A stretch of DNA of 64,000 nucleotides from contig NC_081409.1 of the NCBI RefSeq assembly GCF_030272615.1, forward strand, positions 651,034,468 through 651,098,467, given 5' to 3'. Numbering within the stretch: the first letter of the stretch is position 1; every line of letters begins with the position of its first letter. The position numbers and the translations under genes were made by a program. The DNA comes from Cryptomeria japonica (Eukaryota > Streptophyta > Pinopsida > Cupressales > Cupressaceae). This document shows, one piece after another, positions 1-11,663 of this stretch. A model generated the notes under the pieces. The model had not been told where the DNA came from, made no database searches, and was given only the letters and a program-made list of their open reading frames with translations.

Positions 1-2122
1 TCTCGGGTAGGGCCTTTGCTACTTGCTACTGATACACAAATGTATGAGCCAAGATGATTCGACTATACTACTTATATTGTTGAAAAAATGCATGAGGGTT
101 TCTTAAGCCTTCATAATAACCCTGACAAATCTTTTAAGTTTTATTCTTTGTTAATGCATATTGTCTTGTTTTATGGACGACTCAGGGGGTTGTGGCTTGA
201 GGAATTAAAGATAAATGTTCATGGCAAGGATGGACATGAGCATCCTGTTCAATTATGGGTGTCACTATGGGATTTTTGGTTCATGAGATCTCAGTATATC
301 AAATTTGAGGAATTTTTTGTGCAACCTTTATATAGAGTCTTCGGAGTCTCTTTTGATGGGTCATTTTCAAAAGAACTCAAAAGATTCTTTAGACCCCATG
401 AACATGGGGATGCCAAGGTGAATCACAATTGGGGTGACTGGTATGTATGCCAAGACTTCATATATGTTAAATTATTTGGATTTGTAGGAGCTCCTTATGT
501 GCTACCAAAGCCTGCTCCTAATAGAATTGCCTACCTAGATATTAAAAGGAAAATGAGTCTCTCAAATTGAATTCATTTTTGGGGTGCCCACAAGCAATTT
601 TTCTTGCCCAGGACTTTACATTTTGGTGATTTCACTATTGTATCTACAAGGGCATATTAAATCATTGACACAAGGTTAATAGAAGATTATAACCTCTATG
701 AGCACACAGGTCGAAAGAATTATGACCCAGAGGGTTATATCCACCAGAGCCAAAAAGGGCAAAATTTGGGCGATTATTTTCATGAGCACATTGAAGCCTG
801 GGATATCTTTAGGAACAAGGAATTCGAGGAGGCTATGTAGATTGTTCAAGATCTAAACCACTAACTCAAAGAGAAAAGACAAAGACTATAGGAGATGGGA
901 GAAGAAGAAGAATTTGAGAGCGAGTCAGGGGAGAATGAGGCCATTTCAAGATTCAAGAGGCCTGAAAGGGAGGAGGATCTGGAAGCATGAGATGTAACTA
1001 TTGCAAGGATGCATGCAAATGTAGATGTTAAGTTAGAGGAGTATACCTCTTTTGTGTCTGATGATGACTTCATCAAATCAAAGGAATTTAAGTCCTTCTT
1101 GTATCATTTCAAAGGGAAAAGGATGAGAGAAGCAATGCTTGATATAACACTAGAAAATGAGGCGGAGATGCTTAGGAGACTGAAGGTTAATATCGATGCA
1201 GAGGTAGAAGGCATGACCCCTCAAAGGGGAAGGTAACTACTAGTAGAGGTAATAATTATCCTCTTTCCAAGCTGGGATATTAGTGCATCCTTTATTTTTG
1301 ATAGCCTATTGCATTTAGAGAAGGACTTCAAGTTAGACATTCAAGGCATGAATGATATCTTCATTGGATCAAGATATCATCTAGATGATGAGGCTATGCA
1401 TTTGTGGTCCCTTTATCCCCCAAATAAGAGGCTAAATATCATAGATTCAGACAAGGCTTTTGGAAACATGATGAAGTTGAAGTTTGGTGAAGTTGATCCC
1501 ATGGTCACGGTGAATATGGGAGTTGATATTTCAAAACTAAACAAAAAATAGATGAAGATGTTGGTGAAAGAAACAGGAAAGTATAAAGCATTGTATGAGG
1601 AACTTTTGAGAAGTAGGGGCCAACCTGTACCCCAGATAGCGGATGAATCCAAACTGAAAAAGAAGTGTGAAGAATTGCACAAGGAAAACAAAAAATTGAG
1701 GGAAAGAATGCAAAGCTTAAGGATAGACACAACATGTGCCTTATTATCGAAATGATTTGAAAAATTTGCGAAAGATACTAGTGGAATTCTGGACTATCTA
1801 TTAGAGAAACATGGATAACACAATATTGCACAAGAGGATCCTTGATAGGTTAAACATGCTACTGCAGGATCAAACAGTGAGTGACAAATGGATCAATAAG
1901 GTCAAAAAACTAATTGACACTCATCAAGGATTCATATCAGAGTTGGATATTGAATATGAGGAATGTAAAGGGATTGTCAATCATGGATTTCTAGGTGTAG
2001 TACATGATACAGGGGTTATGAAGGATAAACACCAGTGGATTACCAAATACAAATCTCTACTTAGTTCAGCCCTTAGCATTGCTCATGCAAATGCATTGGA
2101 TATGAATGAAACAGGGGAATAG
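1..2122 (+). pseudogene. Unknown coiled-coil protein ORF, degenerate; possibly resident in a gypsy LTR
   Basis: An open frame enters from before the window and runs in frame 1 to about 1,755, interrupted by scattered stops (near 568, 658, 838, 862, 889, 988, 1,234, 1,549). Several stops are one C-to-T or G-to-A change from Gln or Trp codons. It continues at 1,811-2,122 in frame 2, so there is also a frameshift. The N-terminal half is rich in aromatic residues. A strongly acidic patch follows (about 895-945). The C-terminal half is charged and heptad-like (1,552-1,755), consistent with a coiled coil. I recognise no enzyme motif. It lies upstream of a TATA box and of the PBS of the gypsy element, so it may be part of that element's 5' LTR. 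A broken captured gene or an unrelated element is also possible. Function unknown. Confidence 0.5.
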
Positions 2123-3250
2123 GTTGAAAGTTTTGTTACAACAGAGATAGTGGTCAAAGACATTATCTTCAGTGCCTGCACATATAAAGATGAAAAATAT
2201 CGTCAGCATATCCAGAAATGTGGTCAACGACTGGATGGAAAGAGTTATCTTATGTCATTGTATTGTGTTTTAGTTATAGTAGTTAAGAGGAATAGTTAGG
2301 ATTATATTAGTTTTAGTTTGTATTAATGAAAGGGTGTGTCCTTTCATTCATCTCTTTTGATTTATAACTATATATAGAGTCATTTTGTATTCTAGGAAAA
2401 ACGAAAAGAAAATTGTTATCTTTTAGAGGGTCTGTTGGAGCGAGTTGTGTTATGTAAGACAAGGTCTATAGAAATGAAGAACCAGTTTGTGCAAGCAAGT
2501 GTGTCATGAAGTATCTATGAGTTTGCAGTTTTTGTACACCCATTATTCTAATAAAGTAATATAAAAGATCTATTGTTTTCATCTTCATATCATTTGATGT
2601 TATATGATGTCGATGATTTAAGATCTTATGGATAAATCCGAATAAGGTTTGTTGTATTATTTTATCACCTGTTGTTATAAAGATAACATAATTATTTTTG
2701 TTGTTCTTATAGATTTCATTGAAGTCATTGTAGAGATAGTCTTGTTTCTTCACCTTGTCTCCAAAGATTTCTAATATCTGTCCATTAAGTAACATGTAAA
2801 TTGTTAGATAAGGCACTGGTCTACTATTGGATTCTTGTGAATAAATCAAGTGTACACAAGGTCCTCACCGGAGAAATGCATTACTAGATTTTACTTGCCT
2901 TATTCTTTCATAATTAATCTAAGTTCCAACAACATTCTGTTATAACTTATATTCATATTCAATTCTACTCAAATTTTTAGATTAAGTCAAGTAAAAAGCA
3001 TATCATAAAGCATAGTTTGAGGAAATTGTTGCCATTCCTGTAAACAACTAGATTCAATAATTTAAATTCACTATAAAAAAATCTCTTTATGCTTTGGAGA
3101 TTGGGGCATACCCACCTAAGGTCTAGTGGAGCCTAAAGTGCAGAGGAATTTGGTCTTTGACCATTCGTGTTCGTTGGCCAAGACTGATTGGATCAGTTAG
3201 AGATTTGGCAAGTCCCTTTGATTTCCAATGTGTGGTTTTGAGAACCAACA
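2123..3250 (+). repeat. Gypsy 5' LTR, distal part (U3 end, R, U5)
   Basis: This noncoding stretch ends in CCAACA at 3,250, immediately before a primer-binding site, as expected for the end of a 5' LTR. A TATA box at 2,369 would make it the U3 end plus R and U5. The left limit is not visible. No similarity is seen to 10,073-11,981, which would be the proximal part of the 3' LTR, so the two copies cannot be aligned in this window. Confidence 0.5.
2369..2376 (+). promoter_or_regulatory. TATA box of gypsy LTR promoter
   Basis: TATATATA lies about 880 bases before the LTR end and follows a pyrimidine-rich stretch. This is the right placement for an LTR core promoter driving gag-pol. No transcript start can be fixed from sequence alone. 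Confidence 0.45.
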
Positions 3251-3253
3251 GAT

Positions 3254-3271
3254 TGGTGACTCTACTGGGGA
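3254..3271 (+). other. Primer-binding site, gypsy (Tat type)
   Basis: TGGTGACTCTACTGGGGA starts three bases after the LTR terminal CA. It is one or two bases from the TGGCGACTC..CTGGGGA form common in plant Tat/Ogre gypsy elements. I have not matched it to a tRNA 3' end of this species. Confidence 0.6.
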
Positions 3272-3549
3272 GTTGTAATAAGAAGTGTTCAGAACTTCTG
3301 GTGGTTTTGTTTCAGACTTTGTTGGAGGAATTAGCCTAGAAGATTAATAAAAGTATTATTCCTGTTAGGAGGTGGCAACTCTACATTTAATATATTAGTA
3401 ATAATTGGTATTTTGAGAAAGTAAGAGAAACTCCTAGGAATTTGTCAATAAGCCTTATGTAGGGGAGGTGGTCTTTGCACAAGGGACAAGATAACCTTGT
3501 TCAGTTGAGTCTTGAAAGAAGAAACAAAGAAAAGAAATCAACATAAAAT

Positions 3550-5697
3550 ATGACATTTGGGGGGTATAAGAAGTTTCCTCGTAGAGATGATGGTTCTTCA
3601 TCTAGTGATAGATTTGAAAATATGGAGTAAAATCCTTTCTATAACCTAAATACAAAAGATAATATAGGTGGCAATGATGAAACCTTGACTGCTGAGGAGC
3701 AGGAGGAGAGACAGTTGGATGCAATTATTCTTAGAATGGCTGACTTAAATGGAGATGAATCTAAAATGGAAAAATCTCTTAAGAGACAACTAGATTGGGT
3801 ATTGCAGAAGCTTAGATTAGAAAGAGATGTCATTCAAAGCCCTAAGTCAAATAGGGTTGAAGAAGAGAAAGGAAGAGATAAAGCAAGTACCATAACAACT
3901 CCTAGGTATAGTCCCCCTCACCTAAGAAGTCTAGAACAACCATTTAGGGTTTATAATAATCCACTATCAGATGTTGTGGATAATAATTATGAAAAGAGGG
4001 ATAAATGGAAGAATATACCTTACAATGAAAATAGAAACCAACATAATTATGGACAATAAAATAATCGTAATGATGAAAGAAGAACTAACAGTGGGGAAAT
4101 TGTTGGTAACTGGAATGGTAGAGATAGGATCAATAATGTAAGCAATAATAGGGGGAATTATGGTAACAATGGAAACTATGGCCACAATGATAATGGGAAC
4201 GATCGAAATGGAACTAATAAATATGGTGTAGGTAACAATGGAAACAATGGTAATAATGGAGGAAATATAAATTACCAAACTAACAACTATGGTGGAAGAC
4301 CACCTGTGACCATTGAAAGGTACAAACAGTTGGATTTTAGTGGGATAGATGGATATCCTAATCAGATTTCAGATGATTTAAGATTAGCTATCCCTAAATT
4401 CACCAAAAATGGAACTGATTCTATGAAACAACATGTAATAAATGTAAAAAATATCATTGAAGAGTTTGAAGTCCCTTACGAAGATGTTTTTATGAAACTG
4501 TTTGTTCAATCTCTAATAGAGGATGCAGGAGAATGGTATAGAAATTTCCCAACAGATGCATTGGTAGTTGGCAGGAGTTTATGATAGCATTCTTGGAAGA
4601 ATTTAGAGAACATAATGATACTTCATTTGCATCTCACGAATTGACTAGCATAAAAAAAAATCAGAATGAATCAATCTTTGAATTTAATAAGAGGTTTAAT
4701 AAAGTACTTAATAGAATACCAAGAGACATTAGACTTGTTGATTCATTTTTGATTGATTTTTATTTGAGTGCGTTTGAAAACAAGACTCATAATGAGATCT
4801 TATCTCAAAATCCTACTACCTAGCAACAAGCTTTTAAAACAACTACTACCATTGAAAATAACAAAAAGGCTGCTGGGAGAATTTGCAAGAGAGATGATCC
4901 AAAATTATATAATCCCAAAGCAACAAAAAAGGATGAGTTTGGCCAAATCATGGACATATTGAAATACATGAAGGGGAGGCAAAATCACAATGAGAAGCCA
5001 CCCCCATATAGAAGTAACAAATCTATAAGTTTCAATAGACCAAGATTGCATGACATGCCATATAAATACAAACTGGAAAGATGGTAAGCCAGTAAATGCA
5101 AATCTAAGAAAATAAACTCCTGATCTATTGAAAAAGGTAAATAATTTTATGGAAGAATATCCATGGTGTGACATCTGCAATTTACCCCATGTTGCAGAAT
5201 AATGTATGATTGCTCAGGGTCTTGCAGAAGAGGAGGACAATGAGAATGAATATAATCCCACAGTGAATGTACTTTCATCAGATCCATTTTGGGGTAGGGA
5301 TGAGGATTCATCCGAGGATGAGAAATCATCAGATGTACAATGGAGAAGAGAGAGCCAACAACATAGCGTACAACAAGTTTTTACTTATGATGAGGCAGAC
5401 ATCCCGTCCCTGAGGAGATTGCTCCATAATGGAGAACCAGTGCATTCCTTGAGGAAATTAACAGATGAAGAAAAGAAAGCCTATATTGTGGTAGCAATAG
5501 CTCAGGAAAAAAACAATTATCAGTTAAGGAATAAAATAGTGAACCTAGAGCAAGGTAAGCCATCCAGGATATTTGCAAAGGTTCCTAAAGCTAGTGGAAA
5601 CAAAGACACCATCGCCAACAAGGAAAATGAAGGTGCAATAGAAAAGGTCAAACAAAAAGAACCTCTTAAATTAACAAAGCCAATCGAAAAGAAATAG
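3550..5697 (+). pseudogene. Ty3/gypsy Gag polyprotein, broken
   Basis: Starting from ATG at 3,550, the frame encodes an N-terminal charged region and then an Asn/Gly-rich low-complexity tract (about 4,060-4,290, many NNG repeats). A capsid-like domain follows (4,306-4,823: AGEWYRNFP, then WQEF..FLEEFRE), typical of retrotransposon Gag. A short zinc knuckle lies at 5,167-5,205 (C-x2-C-x3-H-x4-C). The C-terminal part (5,206-5,697) is acidic and then lysine-rich. Stops occur at 4,057, 4,821 and 5,200, the last two fitting lost Gln codons. A frameshift near 4,560 moves frame 1 to frame 3, and the frame returns to 1 after 5,087. In life it would form the particle and package element RNA. This copy cannot. 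Confidence 0.85.
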
Positions 5698-6425
5698 ATT
5701 AGTAAGCCACTCTCAAATTGTGGATCATTTATGTCTTAGGCTTTATCACAGGTGAAAATATTCGTGCCCTTTCTTGAAGTAATGGAATTCCCTGATTATA
5801 AACATGAAACAATCAAGATATTCTCTAACGTTGGTGAAGTAAATAAAGAGGATCATAAGCCAAAAGTTGAAGGTCCACTTGTATATTTGTGAACTTCTAT
5901 CACTAAGAATCTTACCCAGGTTGATCCTTTTTATCTGACTTTGATGATTAACAATAAAATTGTAAAGAATTGTATGATAGATTTAGGTGCAGCCGTAAAC
6001 ATAATGCCAAAAGATGTCATGAAAGAACTTTGGATGCATGTAGACACTCCCTATGGAAAATTATATGCTATGGATAATAGATCAGTCCCAGTTGTTGGAA
6101 TCATGAAGGATGTGGAGTTTCGATTTCCAGCATGCCCAAATATGTTATATAAAATAGACATCACCATTGTGCAAGTTCCGCCAAATTATGGGATGTTACT
6201 ATCAAGGCAATGGTCAAATTTGGTAGGGGACATGTCCAGGTAGATCTTTCATATGCGACCATCCCAGTAAAAGGGTTGAATATAAGGATTAATAGAGAGT
6301 CGAGATCATTTTACATGATAGAGGAAATTGATCCAAATGAGACAACATGTTTTCTCCAAACCAATATAGATGACTTTCAGGTAAGTATTTCTAAACCCAT
6401 TCAATGTAAAACTAATAAGTTCTAA
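5698..6425 (+). pseudogene. Gypsy aspartic protease domain, inactive
   Basis: The gag frame runs on into a retropepsin-like domain at 5,941-6,243. The expected active-site triad is Asp-Ser-Gly, but here it reads Asp-Leu-Gly (MIDLGAAVNIMP), which fits a TCA-to-TTA change and would abolish activity. The flanking AAVNIMP and GMLLSRQW segments are characteristic of Tat-type proteases. A frameshift near 6,225 moves the frame to frame 3 (6,210-6,425), where VDLSYATIPVKG continues the domain. The enzyme normally cleaves the Gag-Pol polyprotein. A stop at 6,423 (TAA, fits a lost Gln) separates it from the RNase H that follows. Confidence 0.8.
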
Positions 6426-6917
6426 AATACTATTGAACCACATGAGGATAACATTTGGAAAATGTACTTTGATGGTGCTTGCAGTAAGAAAGGAAATGGA
6501 GCTGGTGTGGTTTTTATTTCTCCTAATGGAAAATCATTCAAATATTCTTTCTTGTTAGCCTCTAAATGTACAAACAATGTTGCTAAATATGAAGCACTCT
6601 TTTTAGGCCTTGGGATAGCAATTAAATATGGAATTAAATTACTAATAGTTTATGGTGATTTAGAGTTAGTCATATCTCAAGTGAGGGAAAGATTTGCTAA
6701 TAAAAATGTAAGGCTTCAAAATTATAGAAATGAGGTGTGGGATTCAATTGAATTTTTTGATGCATTTTCTATAACATGGATTGAAAGGTCTAATAATATT
6801 TTGGCTGATTTTATGGCTAACTTAGAAATTAAACATAATGATATTTCTTTTGATGACATCACCCAAGTTGAAATAAAAACTAGACCTGCAGTACCGGATA
6901 ACATAAAAAACTGGTAG
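6426..6917 (+). pseudogene. Archaeal-type RNase H (aRNH) located upstream of RT
   Basis: The sequence MYFDGACSKKGNGAG begins the domain. It is followed by TNNVAKYEALFLGL, YGDLELVISQV and NNILADFMA, which is the D-E-D-D layout of the second RNase H carried by plant Tat/Ogre elements. The catalytic residues look retained within 6,462-6,836. It normally degrades RNA in RNA:DNA hybrids during reverse transcription. What is odd is the position. In the Tat elements I know, aRNH lies after RT and the native RNase H. Here it lies between protease and RT, and the native RNase H is still present after RT. It shares frame 3 with the rest of pol. Confidence 0.85.
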
Positions 6918-8555
6918 ATATTTGATCATGACAGGGATCTTCTGAAGTTCTTGTTTTGTGAAGATCGATACGAAGGCCAACATATGGATTGGAATGCATA
7001 TGTGGAATAGGAGAGTGGTAAGGAATCTCTATTTGGAAAAAATATCCTACAGATTAAAACAAACAAGATTCCCAAAGGGTTGGTAGAACTAGAGAGGATT
7101 TTTGACAATAAGTATATGACAAATTCCAAGCCTAACACTGGAAGTTGTGAAGAAGTAGAAAAAATAAACTTGGGAAGTGAAAAAAATCCTAGAGAAGTTT
7201 ATATTGGGAAGAAGCTTACACCAAAAAATTAGGACCGCTTTGATCAATCTGTTAAGAAAATACATACATGTTTTTGCTTGGTCATATGATGATCTCAAGG
7301 CATATAGGGAGGATTTGTTTATGAAATCCCACTGAAACTAGATGCAAAACCATTTAGGTAGAAGAAGAGGCCTATAAATCCCACATTGGCTCCCAAAATG
7401 AAGGAAAAATTGATGAAGATGAGGAATGCAGGGATTATAGAGCCTATAAGGCATTCCACATGGGTGTCAAACTTAGTGCATGTTAGAAAGAAAAATGGTG
7501 ATATCAGATTGTGTGTGGATTTTAGAAATTTAAATATATCATCCTTGAAAGATAATTATGCCCTGCCAAATATGGAAGCTCTACTGCAAAAAGTAATAGG
7601 GGATGAATTACTTTCTATGATGGACAGGTTCTTTGGTTACAACCAGGTGAAGGTCAAGGAATCAGAAAAATACAAAACAACCTTTACTACACCATGGGGC
7701 ACATATGTGTAAGCCAAGATGCCATTCGGACTTACCAAAGCCGGGGCTACTTTTCAAAGGGTTGTGGATGTATCTTTTGAAGGCCTCATTGACTACATTT
7801 TAGTCATATACCAGGATGATTTGACAACACAATCCAAGAAAGAAGAAAACCATTGTAATGACCTAGAGAAGATCTTCATCAAAGCACTAGAATATGGTAT
7901 CTCTCTAAATTGGAAAACATGTGACTTTTGAGTCACTGAGGGTAAACTGCTACGTCATATTGTATCAAAGGATGGAGTAAGGATTGACCTTGAGAGAATT
8001 GCAGCTATTGACAAAATTCAGATTCCTAAAATAGTCAAAGCTATTCAATCATTCTCTGGACAAATTAATTTTGTTAGGAGGTTTGTGTCAAATTTTTCTG
8101 GGATTGTAAAACCTATTGCAAAAATATTAAAGAAGGGTGCAAAGATAAAATGGAATAATGAAGCAATTGAGTCCTTTGTAAACATTAAATGGGCCATCAA
8201 GGAAGGACCTTTACTTAAATCTCCTGATTTCTCTAAACCTTTTCAAGTATTCTCTTTTGCTTCATGTAATACTATTGCTACAGTTATGCTACAAAAGAAT
8301 GATGAAGTTCATGAACAACCAGTGGCATTTTTTAGCAACACACGACAAGCTTCTGAGTTAAATTATGATATAAATGAGAAACGAGTATATGCCCTGGTAA
8401 AAGCTGTAAAATATTTTAGACCATACTTAGTAGGAGCTAATGCCATTGCCTATGTTCCTAATGCAGCAGTCAAAGATATTTTCAGGCTGACTAAAACTAC
8501 TAGGAGAAGATGCAGATGGATCAATCAAATTCAAGAGTTCAACATTGACATCTAG
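6918..8555 (+). pseudogene. Gypsy reverse transcriptase and native RNase H, broken
   Basis: A connector (6,918-7,385) holds NLGSEKNPREVYIGKKLTP, a typical pre-RT segment, then frame slips near 7,260-7,330. RT proper runs from 7,386: LMKMRNAGIIEPIRHSTWVS, RLCVDFRNLN, MPFGLTKAGATFQR. The catalytic box reads YQDD at 7,809-7,820 in place of the usual Y[IL]DD. The native RNase H follows (8,220-8,555), but the first catalytic Asp of the FxxDAS motif is replaced (FSFAS). Stops lie at 7,710, 7,929 and 8,553. The role would be copying element RNA into DNA in the particle. The enzyme is dead in this copy. Confidence 0.88.
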
Positions 8556-9932
8556 ATTACCAAACTGGTAAGAGGTCAAGGATTGGCTAAACCAATGATA
8601 GAATCCAATTTGGAAGCAACACAGATAAACTAGGTAGAACTAGAGGAAGCTCAAATAAGCATTGAAATGTGTCCTTGGTACAAGAATATTGTCTATTATT
8701 TAAAACACATGAAGAGTCCAAAATATCTAAATGATAGTCAAAAAATAACACTTAAGCTTCAAGCATCTAGGTATGTATTGCTTAAAGGTGATTTATATTG
8801 GAAAAATAGGGATGGTATCTTCCTATTTTGTTTGGATGTTTATAAGGCACAATCCGTTTTAAAGGAATTGTATTAAGGTGCATGTGGGGGACATTTTTCA
8901 GCAAAAACTACTACTCATAAAATACTCAATGCCGGTTATTATTGGCCACAAGTCTTTAAGGATTGTCATACTTATATTAGAAAATGTGAGGCTTGCCAGA
9001 AATTTTCAAGAAAGCTTAAATATGATGGAGCTCTTCCACTCAGACCCATGAAAACTGAAGAACCTTTTCAGATGTGGGGAGTTGATTTCATAGGAGAAAT
9101 TGCAAATAAATCTAGTGGAGGACATAAATGGATCCTAGTAGCCACTAATTACTTTGCCAAATGGGTGGAAGCAATTCCCACAAGGCAGGCTACAAGTAAA
9201 GTGGTAACAAAGTTTCTTTTGGAAAATATATTGATAAGATTTGGGGTCCCCCATAAAATTGTTGTAGATAATGGGATGTGTTTCAGATCCAAATAATTTG
9301 CTGATTTTTGTGAAAGTTATGAAATCACTTTGTCATATTCATCACCTTATCATCCCCAGGAGAATGGACAAGCAAAATCTAGTAACAAAAACTTATTAAA
9401 GATCATTAAGAGAATGTTAGGTAACAACAAAAGGGCATGGGATTGAAAGCTGAATTTGGTAGTGTGGGCAGATGGAGTAACAATCAAGAAATCCATAAGG
9501 TTTTCCCCTTATCAGTTTGTTTATGGTAAAGAAGCAAGGTTACCTTTGAACAATATGCTCCCAGTGTATAAATTTGTCTCAGAGGAATATTTATAAGATG
9601 TTGATTTCATTGAAGACAAGTGTGTTTAGTTGGTTGAATTGGATGAGTACAAAAGAGAGGCTCAAGAATAGAATATACAAAAGCAGGAGATGGTAAAAGC
9701 ATTACATGATAAGAAAAATTCTATGAGGACTTTTGAGGAAGGAGAGTGGGTGCTCAAATGGAATGCAAAAGACTAGGATAAGGGAAAACATGGAAAATTT
9801 GAAGCACTTTGGCTAGGACCGTATGTCATCGTGGAAAAGAAAGGGGAAAATTCATACTTCTTGCAGAATGTTGATGGTGAAATTCGAGAATTTCCAGTAC
9901 ATGCTCAGTACCTCAAACATTTTTTCTCTTAA
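8556..9932 (+). pseudogene. Gypsy integrase, broken
   Basis: This part stays in frame 3 to a TAA at 9,930-9,932. The zinc-binding HHCC module is visible at about 8,885-9,000 (GGHFS, TTHKIL, then CEACQ). The DDE core follows: WGVDFIG (Asp), VVDNG (Asp) and ENGQA (Glu). It ends with a C-terminal module (9,730-9,930: VLKWNAKD, FEALWLGPYVI, YLKHF). Stops are present near 8,632, 8,874, 9,294, 9,444, 9,594, 9,669 and 9,774. Integrase downstream of RT places the element in Ty3/gypsy. The linker after the native RNase H (TKLVRGQGLA, then WYKNIVYYL) lacks the aRNH usually found there. Confidence 0.88.
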
Positions 9933-10072
9933 GGAGCAGGGAGTATTCTTGTACTATAATAATGTAGTTTTCTTTCATTATTTGTTTCTATATATTGTTT
10001 GGTCACCTTTCCAGAGATAGCTGAGATCTTGCTATGCCCCTAAAAAGAACATACATCCCCAGAAAGAGCCAT
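9933..10072 (+). other. Gypsy pol 3' untranslated stretch with weak polypurine tract
   Basis: 140 bases separate the pol stop from the LTR start. A weak purine run (AGAAAGAG, 10,061-10,068) sits just before TGTTAGC and is the best candidate polypurine tract. Otherwise nothing is seen. Confidence 0.4.
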
Positions 10073-11498
10073 TGTTAGCACATATGTTTGCAAAATATTC
10101 TGTGCTTTTTATTTGACGTTTCTATATGTACATTTTCATCATAAGAGCATTTACTGCTAGATTGAATATGCAGGAAGTATGTTACAATATCAGAAGGATC
10201 CTACTGTGACCTATTTTCAAAATTGAACAAGTATCGTTGGGGCATACTAAGGGTTGGCACTGAGTAGGGACTACATGAGGAAGTTTCATCATATTGGATC
10301 CTTATAAAGACATTCTTTGGGCCTATGTGATAGACTCTGTCATCTATTAGTACATATGAAGTTTCCATGGAGGGTTGCAAGTATAAATGATATATATGAA
10401 GAGGAGCTTATTCAACACAATTATCAAATTTGAGCTATCAGCGTAAGTCACCCCGATAAGACCAACTAGCTGAAACAATGAAAGAACCTATCAGCATAAT
10501 ATAGACCGACCATTATGAAGGAGAACCAAAAGAAGGTGTAGAAGGAGGGTTTCATCAGTGTAACATTCACTATCGGGGGTATGAGAAAATTTTATGTCAA
10601 TAGCTGATGAAGTGATCGGTATAACTTACACTGATGAAAGAAAATGTGAAGTAGAGGTTGGCAATGTCATCAAGTCATTGGAAAATGTCATTTCATGCTA
10701 CCTCGATACCAATGGGCTAGGTGGCAAAGGTGGTGTCTTCGGCATGACTTACTCCGATAAGGCAATACCAAAAGGTGGAAAATACTAAGTCATTGGGATA
10801 ACTTAAACCATTGGTGAAAGGTGTTTTAGATTACGCTGATACCCGATGAGAAGGACAAGTTGGGCATGGAGAAGGAAAATTAATCGTGATGACTTATACC
10901 GATTGAAGACCAAGTCATCGAGATATCATCACCTCATCGGAAGGGGACATTTTTGCTATGTTGATACCCGATGAAAAAATCAAGATAAGTGTGAATGAGG
11001 AGGTATCATTAGGGAACTATATGCCAACAGATCAGAGGAATAAAAGGACAAATAAGTGTGAAGGCGATGGCATCGGGTCATTGGAGAAACATAAAGTAAG
11101 TTGTCCCGATGCTCGATAAAGTGACTCAATGTAGCAAGCTAGATGTGGACCACGAAGAAGGACTCATCAAGATATCTAAAACCATTGAAGTAGCGTCTTT
11201 GGAGTTATGTCGATACCTGATGGGCAGAATGCCACAAAGGAATAAAAGGAGGGTACATCGGTAAGACCTATGCCGATGAGATAGAAAGGTAAAGACAAAG
11301 GTTAGATAGAAGGAAAGGCCATCGAGGAAGTTATAACCATTAGAATTATAATAAATGATTTACACCGACACCCGATGGAGTGATCGGTAAGACCTATGCT
11401 GATGAAAATGATGGATGTTGCCAAGTGATTGAATTATCGAGAGGAGTTATGATGATTACTCATTTCAAAATCTGATCTTAACAAACCCACCTGCCTTT

Positions 11499-11508
11499 AT
11501 TAAATATA
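11499..11508 (+). promoter_or_regulatory. TATA-like box before the LTR-borne ORF
   Basis: ATTAAATATAGG lies about 160 bases upstream of the ATG at 11,664. Placement fits a core promoter with a 5' leader of about 130 bases. Evidence is positional only. Confidence 0.35.
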
Positions 11509-11663
11509 GGCAACAGATAAGTCTGTGCTTACATAAGGAAAATTATAGCAAACTATAGAAGCTGGTATAAGGAATTGGCATAGCAAACTGAAGAAGATAG
11601 AGGGATTGGAGTGAAATTAAGCTACAAAATTTTGAATTTCAGTCAAGCTTGAGGTATTCAGAC

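Noticed and set aside
1-2122. Host protein-coding gene at the left edge
   Set aside because: Many in-frame stops, no introns recognisable, and direct continuity with LTR-like sequence make a live gene unlikely.
2466-2849. 127-codon minus-strand ORF in the gypsy LTR region
   Set aside because: It is AT-rich and has no motif, homologue in the window or regulatory context. It is probably chance, though I cannot exclude it.
3967-4278. Ile/Val-rich minus-strand ORF
   Set aside because: It is the antisense of the Asn/Gly-rich tract of gypsy Gag.
10450-11420. CRISPR-like or satellite array from ATCGG/CCGATG words
   Set aside because: Spacing and units are irregular, without direct repeats of fixed length, and the setting is a plant LTR.
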